A DNA stretch of 17,080 nucleotides from Phycisphaerae bacterium SM23_33 (lineage in GTDB: Bacteria > Planctomycetota > Phycisphaerae > SM23-33): contig LJUF01000018.1 of assembly GCA_001303665.1 (NCBI GenBank), positions 1 through 17,080 on the forward strand, in the 5' to 3' direction. The number at the start of each line of letters is the position of its first letter. Position 1 is the first letter of the stretch. The notes beneath the pieces are model-generated. The model saw only the letters and a list, made by a program, of their open reading frames with translations, did not search any database and was not told the DNA's origin. Shown here one piece after another: positions 7,678 to 14,023 of this stretch. The translations under genes were made by a program, and so were the position numbers.

Positions 7678-7717
7678 GCCGCCGGAGCCCATTGACCTTT
7701 ATGTAAGGCGCAGACCA

Positions 7718-9058
7718 ATGGCCAGGACGTACAGCCCCAAGATCGTGATGGTCGGCGGCGGCAGCTACAACTGGTGCCCCAAGCTGCTGCGCGACATCAT
7801 GCTGACCGACCAGTTGGAAGGCAGCGAGATCGTGCTGCTGGACCCCAAGCTCAAGGCGGCCCGGGAGGTCCAGGCCGCCGGCGAGGCGCTGGCCAGACGC
7901 TGGCAGAAGCGCTTCAGGATCCGGGCCACCGCCAGCGAGCCGGCCGCCTTCCGCCAGGCCGACTTCGTCGTCATCACCATCTCCACCGGCGACCTGGAGA
8001 TGATGGCCCACGACCTGGCCATCCCGGAAAGGTACGGCATCTTCCAGACCGTCGGCGACACCGTCGGCCCCGGCGGGTGGTCTCGCTCGCTGCGGAACGT
8101 GCCCGTCTTCGTGCACCTGGCCGACCGGATCGAGAAGTACTCCCCGCGGGCGGTGGTGCTGAACTACACCAACCCGCTGGCCTGCCTGACCGGCGCCCTC
8201 CGCCGGGTCAGCCGCCTGCGCAGCGTCGGCCTGTGCCACGGCGTGTTCGGCAACTACCGCCTGCTTCAGCGGCTCTTCGGCTGCCAGGAGCAGGAGCTGG
8301 CCGTCCGCTTCGGCGGGGTGAACCACTTCTTCTGGATGCTGGACTTCAGCGTCCGGGGCGAGCCCGGCTACCCCCTGCTCACGAAGCGCCTCGGCCGGAA
8401 GTCGCTGGACGAGGCCCTCACCGAGGGCCAGACCGACGAGATGGGCTTCCACTCCCACCACGCCCTGTGCCACGAGCTGTACCGGCAGTACGGCTACCTG
8501 CCGCACGTGGCCGACCGCCACACCTGCGAGTTCCTGCCCGGCTACCTCACCCCGCGGCCGGCGGCCCTGAAGGCCTTCAAGCTGGTGCGGACGAGCATCG
8601 CCCAGCGCCGCGCCGGCCGCCGGCGCAACCGCAAGTTCACGCTGGCCCTGGCCGCGGGCAGGCTCGACCCCGGGCCGCGCTCGCGCGAGACCGCCGTGGA
8701 CATCATCACCGCCATCATGCAGCACAGGCCCTTCTGCGACGTGGTCAACCTGCCCAATGAGGGCCAGATCGACAACCTGCCGCGCGGGGCCGTGGTGGAG
8801 ACGCTGGGGCTGGTGGACTCCCTGGGCTTCCGTCCGCTTGTGACCGGCCCGCTGCCGCCCGTGCTCAGGCAGTTGGTCGGGCCGCACTGCATGTGCCAGC
8901 TGATGACCCTGGAGGCCGCCCTGACCGGCGACAGGAAGCTGGCCTTCGAGGCCCTGATGACCGACCCGCTCTGCGGCCACCTGCCCCCCAGCCGGGTGCG
9001 GCGGATGGGCGCCGAGCTCATGGCCGCCACCCGCCGCTGGCTGCCGCAGTTCAAATAG
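7718..9058 (+). CDS. GH4 NAD- and Mn-dependent glycosidase, probably alpha-glucuronidase/alpha-glucosidase type
   Basis: A 446-residue family GH4 enzyme, which cleaves glycosides by an NAD-assisted oxidation-elimination mechanism. The N-terminal Rossmann motif is VMVGGGSYNW (10-19) with D42 ending the second strand (IVLLD) to bind the NAD ribose. NYTNP (149-153) is a GH4 hallmark. The metal ligands are C173 in GLCHGVFGN and H203 in GGVNHFFWM. By my recollection of GH4 subgroup motifs, CHGx marks alpha-glucuronidases, CHEV alpha-glucosidases, CHSV alpha-galactosidases, and CN or CD variants phospho-glycosidases; CHGV therefore favours an unphosphorylated alpha-glucuronide. No signal peptide, so cytoplasmic. 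The ATG at 7718 is preferred over an in-frame ATG at 7676, because AAGG lies nine bases before it, the Rossmann fold starts right after it, and 7676 overlaps the -10 box. It is divergent from the glycosidase operon and may share its regulation. Confidence 0.9.
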   Translation: MARTYSPKIVMVGGGSYNWCPKLLRDIMLTDQLEGSEIVLLDPKLKAAREVQAAGEALARRWQKRFRIRATASEPAAFRQADFVVITISTGDLEMMAHDLAIPERYGIFQTVGDTVGPGGWSRSLRNVPVFVHLADRIEKYSPRAVVLNYTNPLACLTGALRRVSRLRSVGLCHGVFGNYRLLQRLFGCQEQELAVRFGGVNHFFWMLDFSVRGEPGYPLLTKRLGRKSLDEALTEGQTDEMGFHSHHALCHELYRQYGYLPHVADRHTCEFLPGYLTPRPAALKAFKLVRTSIAQRRAGRRRNRKFTLALAAGRLDPGPRSRETAVDIITAIMQHRPFCDVVNLPNEGQIDNLPRGAVVETLGLVDSLGFRPLVTGPLPPVLRQLVGPHCMCQLMTLEAALTGDRKLAFEALMTDPLCGHLPPSRVRRMGAELMAATRRWLPQFK

Positions 9059-9081
9059 CGGCGCATCGCCCGCCCCGGCAG

Positions 9082-10836
9082 TCAGCGCCGGCGCTCTTCG
9101 CCCGGGACTCGCCGCGGAACGTCCGGCATTCGCCTGGGCGGTTCCCGGCGTCTGGGTTCCTGGTCCGGCCCCCCGGGGCGCGGCGGCCGGGGTTCGCTTT
9201 TCAGCTCAACGGGGATAGGCGGCAGGTCGTAAAACAGCAGCGTCGCGGTACCGGCCGCTTGGGGAATAATGTACAGGACAGTCAGGACGACCTTCTGCCG
9301 CGGCCGCACCAGCATGGCCGTAGTCTTCGGAACCCGGACATACGAAAGCACGGGGCTCCTCTGGCCCGACAGACTGGGCCAAACCGTTCGGGGAGCACTG
9401 AGATGCTCGTCACGCTTGCCGGCTTCGAAAACGGTGCACCCGTTGCCCGCCGGCTGGTCGGTGAAGATGGGCAAGAGCTGCGCCGTGCCGCCGAGCTGGA
9501 GGCGAACCATCGAACTGAGGAACAGCCGTTGCGGTTCCGTCAGCCACTGCTGGTCCTTCAGCAGTCTCTCTTGCACCTGTGTTTCCCCCAAGGCCGACTT
9601 CCACGTGGCCTCGTCGCGCTCCAGAAGCTTCAACAGTTTGTCGGAAAGGAAGGGCTTGGCCTGGAGGAGGCAGGCCTTCACGCCGCCGGGGTCCGGCGAG
9701 AGGGCCTCGAACTGCACCTGGATCATCGCCACCGCATCATGGGTCCCCTTGGAGGAAATCGTGATCCCCGATGGGTCGGAATAAGAGCTGCTCGTCACCC
9801 CCCCGAGCACCTTCACCCGCCAGGGCCAGTCCCACGGAACCCATTCGCGATTGGCCTCGTCCCACACGTGCCCCAGGGCCTCCCGCACCTTCTGGTCCGT
9901 CGGGGCGATCTTCAAGGCCGCCGCCTCGGCCTCGGCGGCCTCGGCCTTCAGCCCGCGGGCCTTGCACCACGTCGCCAGCCCGGCCAGAGCCATGACCTCG
10001 TTGCTCGCGGACTTCACGCGAATGCGGTAGATCGCCTGGGCGCAGGCCCGCGCGGCATCCGGCGACTGCGGGCCTGCCTCCAGCTCCAGCAGGAACTCAT
10101 CCAGCCGCGTGAGGTCTCCGCCTGACGCGGCCGCGGTGACGGCGTCGAGCTGGTTCTGGTTCCGCCACTGCTCCAGGCCCCACTGCTGGCACCACCGGGC
10201 CAGCTCCCATTTCTGCCCGGCCGTCTCAGCCCCCTTCCTGCGCCGTTCGTACTCACCCGACAGGCAGCGCGCGGTTTCCTCGCGCAGGCCGCGCTCCCGG
10301 CACCACTCCGCCAACTTCTCCAGCGCCTCAGCGTCCTGACCTGCCGCGGCCAGCCTGGCCTTGAACTCCAACCTGCTGGCCTGAAGCTCGCAGGCGTCGG
10401 TCTCGGCCTTCATCCCATGCCCCTGGCACCACGAGCCCAGCTCGCGCCAGGCCTTGGGGTCTTGCCCGGCCTTGGCCGCGCGGAGCTGGTAGGCCTTCGC
10501 CAGCAGCTCGTTCCGCTCCTCGGTCAGGGCGGCCTGCCCGGCAAAGTCCAGCAGCTTCTTGAGCTGGGCGTCGTCGGTCAGCTCGGCCGTTGCCAGCATG
10601 CGCTGGTATTCGGGCCTGAGCCGCTCCGGCACGATGACCTCTCTGACCATGCTCTTGGGAAAGCTCATCTCGCCGCCGCCAGCCATGGTCAGGACGTAGA
10701 AGTCGCCCTTGTCCGTGACCTTTCCCTCATACCGCGAGCCGCTGTGGGTGATCAGCACGTCGGCGTCTGCGACCTGCAACGGCAGGCCAAGGGCGCAAGC
10801 CGCCGCAACGATCGCGATGGTCCGCACTCTGGACAC
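9082..10836 (-). CDS. Exported protein with helical WCxxxGL repeats and basic C-terminal tail, function unknown
   Basis: A 584-residue protein. A signal peptide covers about 1-25 (VRTIAIVAAACALGLPLQVADA). Residues 26-70 form a small beta module (DVLITHSGSRYEGKVTDKGD) often seen at the start of exported planctomycete proteins. A helical TPR-like region follows, in which a WC motif recurs at 136, 178, 215 and 290 in the pattern LxxWCxxxGLxxE; spacings are 42, 37 and 75, so one unit between 216 and 290 has decayed. Residues 318-335 (ALGHVWDEANREWVP) close the repeats. The middle-to-end region (340-545) is beta-rich and unrecognised, and the tail from 548 is Pro/Arg-rich. The start is GTG at 10836, chosen because GGAGGAAG lies just upstream and the signal peptide begins there; an ATG at 10938 would add an Arg-rich leader that lacks signal character. 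It converges on the GH4 gene with a 23-bp gap. A role in periplasmic protein interaction is a guess. Confidence 0.85.
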   Translation of the reverse strand: MSRVRTIAIVAAACALGLPLQVADADVLITHSGSRYEGKVTDKGDFYVLTMAGGGEMSFPKSMVREVIVPERLRPEYQRMLATAELTDDAQLKKLLDFAGQAALTEERNELLAKAYQLRAAKAGQDPKAWRELGSWCQGHGMKAETDACELQASRLEFKARLAAAGQDAEALEKLAEWCRERGLREETARCLSGEYERRRKGAETAGQKWELARWCQQWGLEQWRNQNQLDAVTAAASGGDLTRLDEFLLELEAGPQSPDAARACAQAIYRIRVKSASNEVMALAGLATWCKARGLKAEAAEAEAAALKIAPTDQKVREALGHVWDEANREWVPWDWPWRVKVLGGVTSSSYSDPSGITISSKGTHDAVAMIQVQFEALSPDPGGVKACLLQAKPFLSDKLLKLLERDEATWKSALGETQVQERLLKDQQWLTEPQRLFLSSMVRLQLGGTAQLLPIFTDQPAGNGCTVFEAGKRDEHLSAPRTVWPSLSGQRSPVLSYVRVPKTTAMLVRPRQKVVLTVLYIIPQAAGTATLLFYDLPPIPVELKSEPRPPRPGGPDQEPRRREPPRRMPDVPRRVPGEERRR

Positions 10837-10909
10837 AGTTCTTCCTCCGGTAGGGCCGCCGTTTCGGGTCGGGCGTTCGGCCCGCCCCCGCGATCGGCGA
10901 CGGTGCACA

Positions 10910-10938
10910 AGTTTACCCCGGCAAGGGGGCGTCGGCAA
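10910..10938 (-). promoter_or_regulatory. Weak promoter candidate for the exported repeat protein
   Basis: On the minus strand TTGCCG (10938-10933) is followed by a 17-bp spacer and TAAACT (10915-10910). Each box matches four of six consensus bases. The leader would be about 65 nt, ending in the strong GGAGGAAG site before the GTG start. Confidence 0.3.
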
Positions 10939-11016
10939 TGGCCTTGGCCGGCCGACCGGCGAGAACCGCCCGCCGCCCCCATGGGGCGCAGAGCCCCGGC
11001 AGGAACCAGAAGAGCT

Positions 11017-11045
11017 TTGCCTTCGGGCCCTCGGTAGGGCATAAG
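11017..11045 (+). promoter_or_regulatory. Weak promoter candidate for the zinc-ribbon gene
   Basis: TTGCCT (11017-11022) and CATAAG (11040-11045) are separated by 17 bp, each matching four of six consensus bases. The leader would be about 100 nt and includes a short CCGCG/CGCGG hairpin at 11054-11069. Confidence 0.3.
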
Positions 11046-11153
11046 AGAGCCGGCCGCGAGGGGCCGCGGTCGCCGGGCGGGCCGCTTCAGTCTCACCGGG
11101 AACGCAGGACGGCTGCCCGTGCGGGGTGCTCCCAGCATGAAAGGATGAGGTAG

Positions 11154-11333
11154 ATGATACGCCTGGAAGCGAAAAACGACGTCAGCCCGATCTGCCCTCA
11201 CTGCTCGAGCGAACTGGACACCATTTGGATGCGCGAGCTCACCGGCTTCCTGGGCAGGCGGTACGTCTACTTCTGCCCGCACTGCCGCAAGGTGCTCGGG
11301 GTGTCGCACCGGAAGGGATTCTTCATGGGCTGA
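11154..11333 (+). CDS. Small zinc-ribbon protein, 59 residues
   Basis: A short complete gene. The protein has two CPHC knuckles, C14/C17 and C41/C44, separated by 23 residues, which is the geometry of a four-cysteine zinc ribbon. Between them is a hydrophobic strand-forming segment (GRRYVYFCPHC), and the C-terminus KVLGVSHRKGFFMG is unusually well formed, as if conserved. The ATG at 11154 has AAGGA eight bases upstream (11141-11145), and codon use matches the surrounding genes. I recall similar stand-alone CPHCRKVLGVSHRKG proteins in unrelated environmental bacteria, but their function is unknown to me. A role in nucleic-acid or protein binding is only an inference from the fold. It is immediately followed by a 14-bp palindrome. 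Confidence 0.8.
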   Translation: MIRLEAKNDVSPICPHCSSELDTIWMRELTGFLGRRYVYFCPHCRKVLGVSHRKGFFMG

Positions 11334-11335
11334 GC

Positions 11336-11349
11336 CGCCTGGCCAGGCG
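11336..11349. terminator. 14-bp palindrome after the zinc-ribbon stop codon
   Basis: CGCCTGGCCAGGCG is a perfect palindrome beginning three bases after the TGA at 11331-11333. A hairpin here could end or stabilise the short transcript, but no T-run follows, so intrinsic termination is doubtful. Confidence 0.3.
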
Positions 11350-11435
11350 CCGCCGACCGGGAACATTGCCGCTCGCCCCTCCGGCCGTGCCCTGGCCGCA
11401 ACCACGGTAGGAACGCGACGTCCCATATTGCCGGG

Positions 11436-11463
11436 TGTCCGCATCCACCGGGGCGGTTATGAT
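11436..11463 (+). promoter_or_regulatory. Promoter candidate for the 228-residue membrane protein gene
   Basis: TATGAT (11458-11463) matches the -10 consensus at five of six positions. The best -35 at suitable spacing is TGTCCG (11436-11441) with a 16-bp spacer, which is poor. Start of transcription would be near 11470, leaving a leader of about 88 nt. Confidence 0.35.
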
Positions 11464-11501
11464 ACGTTCGCAGGCAGAATTGCAGGCGGGTTGCGCTGCA
11501 T

Positions 11502-11519
11502 CCCCAGGACCTTCTGGGG
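11502..11519 (+). other. Leader hairpin CCCCAG/CTGGGG
   Basis: A perfect 6-bp stem (11502-11507 with 11514-11519) closes a 6-nt loop, GACCTT, in the predicted leader of the membrane protein gene, 38 bases before its ATG. No T-run follows, so it is more likely a leader structure than a terminator. Confidence 0.35.
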
Positions 11520-11557
11520 TCTTGTACGGAACTGGATTCACTGTTGGGCGGCCTTGA

Positions 11558-12244
11558 ATGCGCGCGCTCTTCATATGCCTGGTCCTGCTGGTCGGCGGCG
11601 GCTTCGTGTTCGCAGCCATCATGGCGCTCTTCACGCCGCCGCGCGAACGTTCGGCACGGCGTCTTCTTCGTGCGCTCTGCGTGTGTTTGACCGTGTACGG
11701 CGCGCTGGCCTTTTTCGGGCAAATGCTTAGCGCCATAGCCGGTCCATGGTTGCCCGGCGATTCCTGGGAGTGGCCGATGGGCTACGTGGGCGGGGTCGTC
11801 ACCGACTCGGCCGGACGCTACATCGCGCCACATTGCCCGTCCGGAAGGATCCAGGTTTACGATAGGGACCGCAAGTTTGTGCGCGGGTGGTTTGTGGATG
11901 CGGGGGGCGGGATCTTCAAACTGCGCGTCATTGAGGACGACAAGATCGAGGTCTTCACTGCCCGGCGGCAGAGGCGTTTCCTCTTTGCCCCGGATGGCAC
12001 GCTGCTGGAGCGCGGCAGCTACAGGCCCAGGTCCTACCCGGATCTGCCGTCGGGGCCTTCGAGTGCCATGGTCTTCGATACGCCGTGGGTCCTGTGGCCA
12101 TTCTCGCATCCGTTCATCGCCTGGGCTTTGATGTTCATTGGGCTGGTGGCGCTTATTGCCCTCGATAGGAAAAACAAGGCCAGAAGTACAGCCGCCAAAC
12201 AATCTCCCGGAGCCGACGCCACGGATCGCCCCGCCCGGCGCTAA
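11558..12244 (+). CDS. Membrane protein with exported beta-rich loop domain, function unknown
   Basis: A 228-residue protein with membrane helices at about 2-24, 37-62 and 184-203. The segment between helices two and three (about 63-180) has the look of one or two NHL or propeller-type strands: VVTDSAGRYIAP, GRIQVYDRDRKFVRGW, KIEVFTARRQRRFLFAPDG. This is the same kind of blade sequence that is repeated in larger sensor-like propeller proteins, but here there are too few blades for a closed propeller. The basic C-terminal tail (204-228) follows the last helix. The ATG at 11558 has only a weak ribosome binding site; the next Met (residue 22) lies inside the first helix and is less plausible. 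A stop-to-start gap of 224 bp with its own promoter candidate separates it from the zinc-ribbon gene. Confidence 0.78.
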   Translation: MRALFICLVLLVGGGFVFAAIMALFTPPRERSARRLLRALCVCLTVYGALAFFGQMLSAIAGPWLPGDSWEWPMGYVGGVVTDSAGRYIAPHCPSGRIQVYDRDRKFVRGWFVDAGGGIFKLRVIEDDKIEVFTARRQRRFLFAPDGTLLERGSYRPRSYPDLPSGPSSAMVFDTPWVLWPFSHPFIAWALMFIGLVALIALDRKNKARSTAAKQSPGADATDRPARR

Positions 12245-12271
12245 CCCGGAGTACGCACGGGGCGCATTTCA

Positions 12272-12290
12272 GGCGGCATGCCTGGCCGCC
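12272..12290 (+). terminator. Hairpin downstream of the membrane protein gene
   Basis: GGCGGC (12272-12277) pairs with GCCGCC (12285-12290) around a 7-nt loop, 27 bases after the stop codon. No T-run follows, so it is at best a weak or factor-assisted terminator. Confidence 0.25.
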
Positions 12291-12337
12291 CAACCATCTG
12301 CCGGCTTGGCCATAAGCGTCTGCCTGCCGGAGGCCAG

Positions 12338-12354
12338 CCTCGCTGTCGGCGAGG
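12338..12354 (+). other. Hairpin CCTCGC/GCGAGG upstream of the dockerin-protein promoter
   Basis: A perfect 6-bp stem (12338-12343 with 12349-12354) closes a 5-nt loop. It lies about where a -35 element would be expected for the extended -10 at 12376-12384, so it may be part of a control site or the end structure of the preceding transcript. Confidence 0.25.
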
Positions 12355-12375
12355 GTGTTCGGCCACGGCGGGGCG

Positions 12376-12384
12376 TGGTACAAT
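12376..12384 (+). promoter_or_regulatory. Extended -10 promoter element for the dockerin-protein gene
   Basis: TGGTACAAT combines the TGn extension with a five-of-six -10 box. No good -35 box exists 16-18 bp upstream, which fits an extended -10 promoter. Transcription would begin near 12391, giving a leader of about 64 nt. Confidence 0.5.
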
Positions 12385-12392
12385 ATCTCCAC

Positions 12393-12411
12393 AGGAGGTC
12401 TTCACCTTTCC
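12393..12411 (+). promoter_or_regulatory. Orphan Shine-Dalgarno-like AGGAGGT inside a small leader hairpin
   Basis: AGGAGGT (12393-12399) is a near-perfect anti-16S complement but sits about 55 bases before the ATG at 12455, with no start codon at normal spacing. It can pair with ACCTTTCC (12404-12411) across a CTTC loop, using two G-T pairs. It would be at the extreme 5' end of the mRNA. Confidence 0.3.
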
Positions 12412-12454
12412 GCAGAGCGAGTGGGCCGGCCGCGTGGATACGGAGCAACGTCGG

Positions 12455-13897
12455 ATGAAGACCGTTGGGAGGTTCATTTGGGCGGCGGCGCTTGTGCTGG
12501 CCGGGGCGCCCGGCTTCGGGGCGGTGCCGCATTCGCCGCGGATCGACACGGTGTCGCTGGCGGCCGATCAGGGCTGGGCAGGCGATCCGGACATCATCTG
12601 GTACGACGACTTCAGCGGCTCGGAGGACCTGCTCACCCGCTACTTGGACAACGGCGGCGGCTGCACGGTGATTTCGTATGAGGCCCTGGGCGGGACGGGC
12701 AAGTCGGTCCACGGCCTGTGGCAGGTCGGGCAGGTCAACGCCGGCGGGGTAAGGAAGTGCTTCGGGCGGTGCCCGGCCGACTATCGTGGCTGCGCGGTCC
12801 GCACCACCGAGGACTTTCGGGACATCTACTGGCGGCATTACGTGAAGCACCAGCCCGGGTGGATCGGCAACCCCGGAAAGATGTCCCGGGCCACGGCCTT
12901 TGCCGGGGCCAACTGGTCGCAGGCGATGATCGCCCACATCTGGGGCGGGTACTCGCTGAACCTGGGCATAAGCCCCGCCCGGGGCGTGGACGCCAACAGC
13001 CAGGTCGTCACCACCTGCTACAACGATTTCCCGAACCTGACCTGGTTCGGCTGGCAGCAGGGAGACTACCAGATCTTCGACACGGCCGAGAGCGGCCGCT
13101 GGGTGTGCCTGGAGGGGCACGTCAGGCTGAACACGCCGGGCCTGTCCGACGGCGTGTTTACCTTGTACATCGACGGCCAGGTCCAGGCCCACAGCCCCAA
13201 CCTGAACTGGGTGTACAGCTGGCAGGACTACGGCATCAACGCTGTCTTCCTGGAGAATTACTGGAACGACGGCTCGCCGGTGGAGCAGGAACGGTACTTC
13301 GACGATTTCGTCATCAGCACCAGCTACATCGGGCTGGCGAAATCGCCCGTCCGCCCGATGGTCACGAAGACCGCGTTTCGCGACGACGATGCCGGGGACT
13401 CCCAGTCGGCCTGGCAGCTGCAGGTGACGGACGAGTACGGCAGCGCCGTCCTCTGGGACTCCGGCACCATCCTCGGCGGCGGGGACACGGTGGCGCTGGA
13501 CGCCGATCACGGGCTCTTCCAGGGCGGCCTGGCCGGCAAGACCATGCTGGAGCCGGACACGCTCTATGCCCTCCGCGCCCGCCAGCGGGACGGCGGCGGC
13601 AGTTGGTCGGACTGGTCGCCGTGGATGACCGTGCTGCGGACGGCCGCGGCGACCCCGGGCGACGCCAACTGCGACGGAAGCGTGGACGGGCTGGACTACA
13701 ACGCCTGGTCGCTTCACTACCTCCAGGGCGGCAACTGGGAATTCGGCGACTTCAACGGCGACGCCGTCGTGGACGGGCTGGACTACAACCTCTGGTCGCT
13801 CAACTACGATCCCGCGGCCGGCGCAGCGGTTCCCGAGCCGGCTACCCCGCTGCTTCTCTGCGCCGCCGCGATGCTGCTCGGGCGGCGGCGACGCTGA
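12455..13897 (+). CDS. Secreted concanavalin-like protein with dockerin-type repeat and PEP-CTERM-type tail
   Basis: A 480-residue secreted protein. The signal peptide is about 1-23 (VGRFIWAAALVLAGAPGFGA). Residues about 45-300 look like a concanavalin-type beta-sandwich of the polysaccharide-lyase or lectin kind: WYDDFSGSEDL, then GRWVCLEGHVRLNTPG, DGVFTLYIDG and RYFDDFVIST. Residues about 310-395 resemble an Ig/fibronectin-type module ending SDWSPWMTVL. A dockerin-like pair of calcium loops follows: GDANCDGSVDGLDYNAW (402-418) and GDFNGDAVVDGLDYNLW (431-447). The last 22 residues (459-480) are VPEPATP, a hydrophobic stretch and RRRR, the PEP-CTERM layout for sorting and cell-surface processing. 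Catalytic activity is not shown; it may bind rather than cut polysaccharide. The ATG at 12455 has GGAG nine bases upstream and begins the signal peptide; the frame is open further upstream to 12278 without signal character. Confidence 0.88.
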   Translation: MKTVGRFIWAAALVLAGAPGFGAVPHSPRIDTVSLAADQGWAGDPDIIWYDDFSGSEDLLTRYLDNGGGCTVISYEALGGTGKSVHGLWQVGQVNAGGVRKCFGRCPADYRGCAVRTTEDFRDIYWRHYVKHQPGWIGNPGKMSRATAFAGANWSQAMIAHIWGGYSLNLGISPARGVDANSQVVTTCYNDFPNLTWFGWQQGDYQIFDTAESGRWVCLEGHVRLNTPGLSDGVFTLYIDGQVQAHSPNLNWVYSWQDYGINAVFLENYWNDGSPVEQERYFDDFVISTSYIGLAKSPVRPMVTKTAFRDDDAGDSQSAWQLQVTDEYGSAVLWDSGTILGGGDTVALDADHGLFQGGLAGKTMLEPDTLYALRARQRDGGGSWSDWSPWMTVLRTAAATPGDANCDGSVDGLDYNAWSLHYLQGGNWEFGDFNGDAVVDGLDYNLWSLNYDPAAGAAVPEPATPLLLCAAAMLLGRRRR

Positions 13898-13995
13898 GCC
13901 GCCGCGTCCGCAACCCGGCAACGTGTGGCCGCGGGCGCGGGGCCCCCACGGATAAGAACGATCGCATTTCACGCGTCCCGGCGCGGATTGAGGTC

Positions 13996-14023
13996 TGGAC
14001 ACGGCGGGCGGAAGAACTAGAAT
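13996..14023 (+). promoter_or_regulatory. Sigma70-like promoter for the long lipoprotein gene
   Basis: TGGACA (13996-14001, five of six) and TAGAAT (14018-14023, five of six) are separated by 16 bp, the same spacer and -10 box as the GH4 promoter. The leader of about 89 nt begins with a short ACCGC/GCGGT hairpin (14031-14043). Confidence 0.5.

Larger units (their letters stand above)
10837..11153. other. 317-bp intergenic region with divergent promoter candidates
   Basis: No open frame here has coding character. The stretch separates the minus-strand repeat-protein gene from the plus-strand zinc-ribbon gene. It holds two weak outward-facing promoter candidates (10910-10938 minus, 11017-11045 plus) and several short GC hairpins, including GGGCG/CGCCC at 10871-10887 in the minus-strand leader and CCGCG/CGCGG at 11054-11069 in the plus-strand leader. 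I see no RNA gene, riboswitch or mobile element in it. Confidence 0.6.

Noticed and set aside
5270..8980. 1236-codon minus-strand open frame extending the glycosidase-like gene antisense through the GH4 gene
   Set aside because: The upstream part is the complement of a clear GH4 enzyme, is low-complexity in translation, and crosses both promoters. The ATG at 7552 has a good ribosome binding site.
9084..9095. 12-bp palindrome AGCGCCGGCGCT at the convergent gene ends as a bidirectional terminator
   Set aside because: It lies inside the last codons of the minus-strand gene, is only GC-rich chance-level length, and has no T-run on either side.
10837..10938. N-terminal extension of the exported repeat protein to ATG 10938
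   Set aside because: The extension is Arg/Gly/Pro-rich and would bury the signal peptide; GTG at 10836 has a strong GGAGGAAG site.
11267..12202. 311-codon minus-strand open frame opposite the zinc-ribbon end and membrane protein
   Set aside because: It spans two plus-strand genes and their gap, without motifs or a ribosome binding site.
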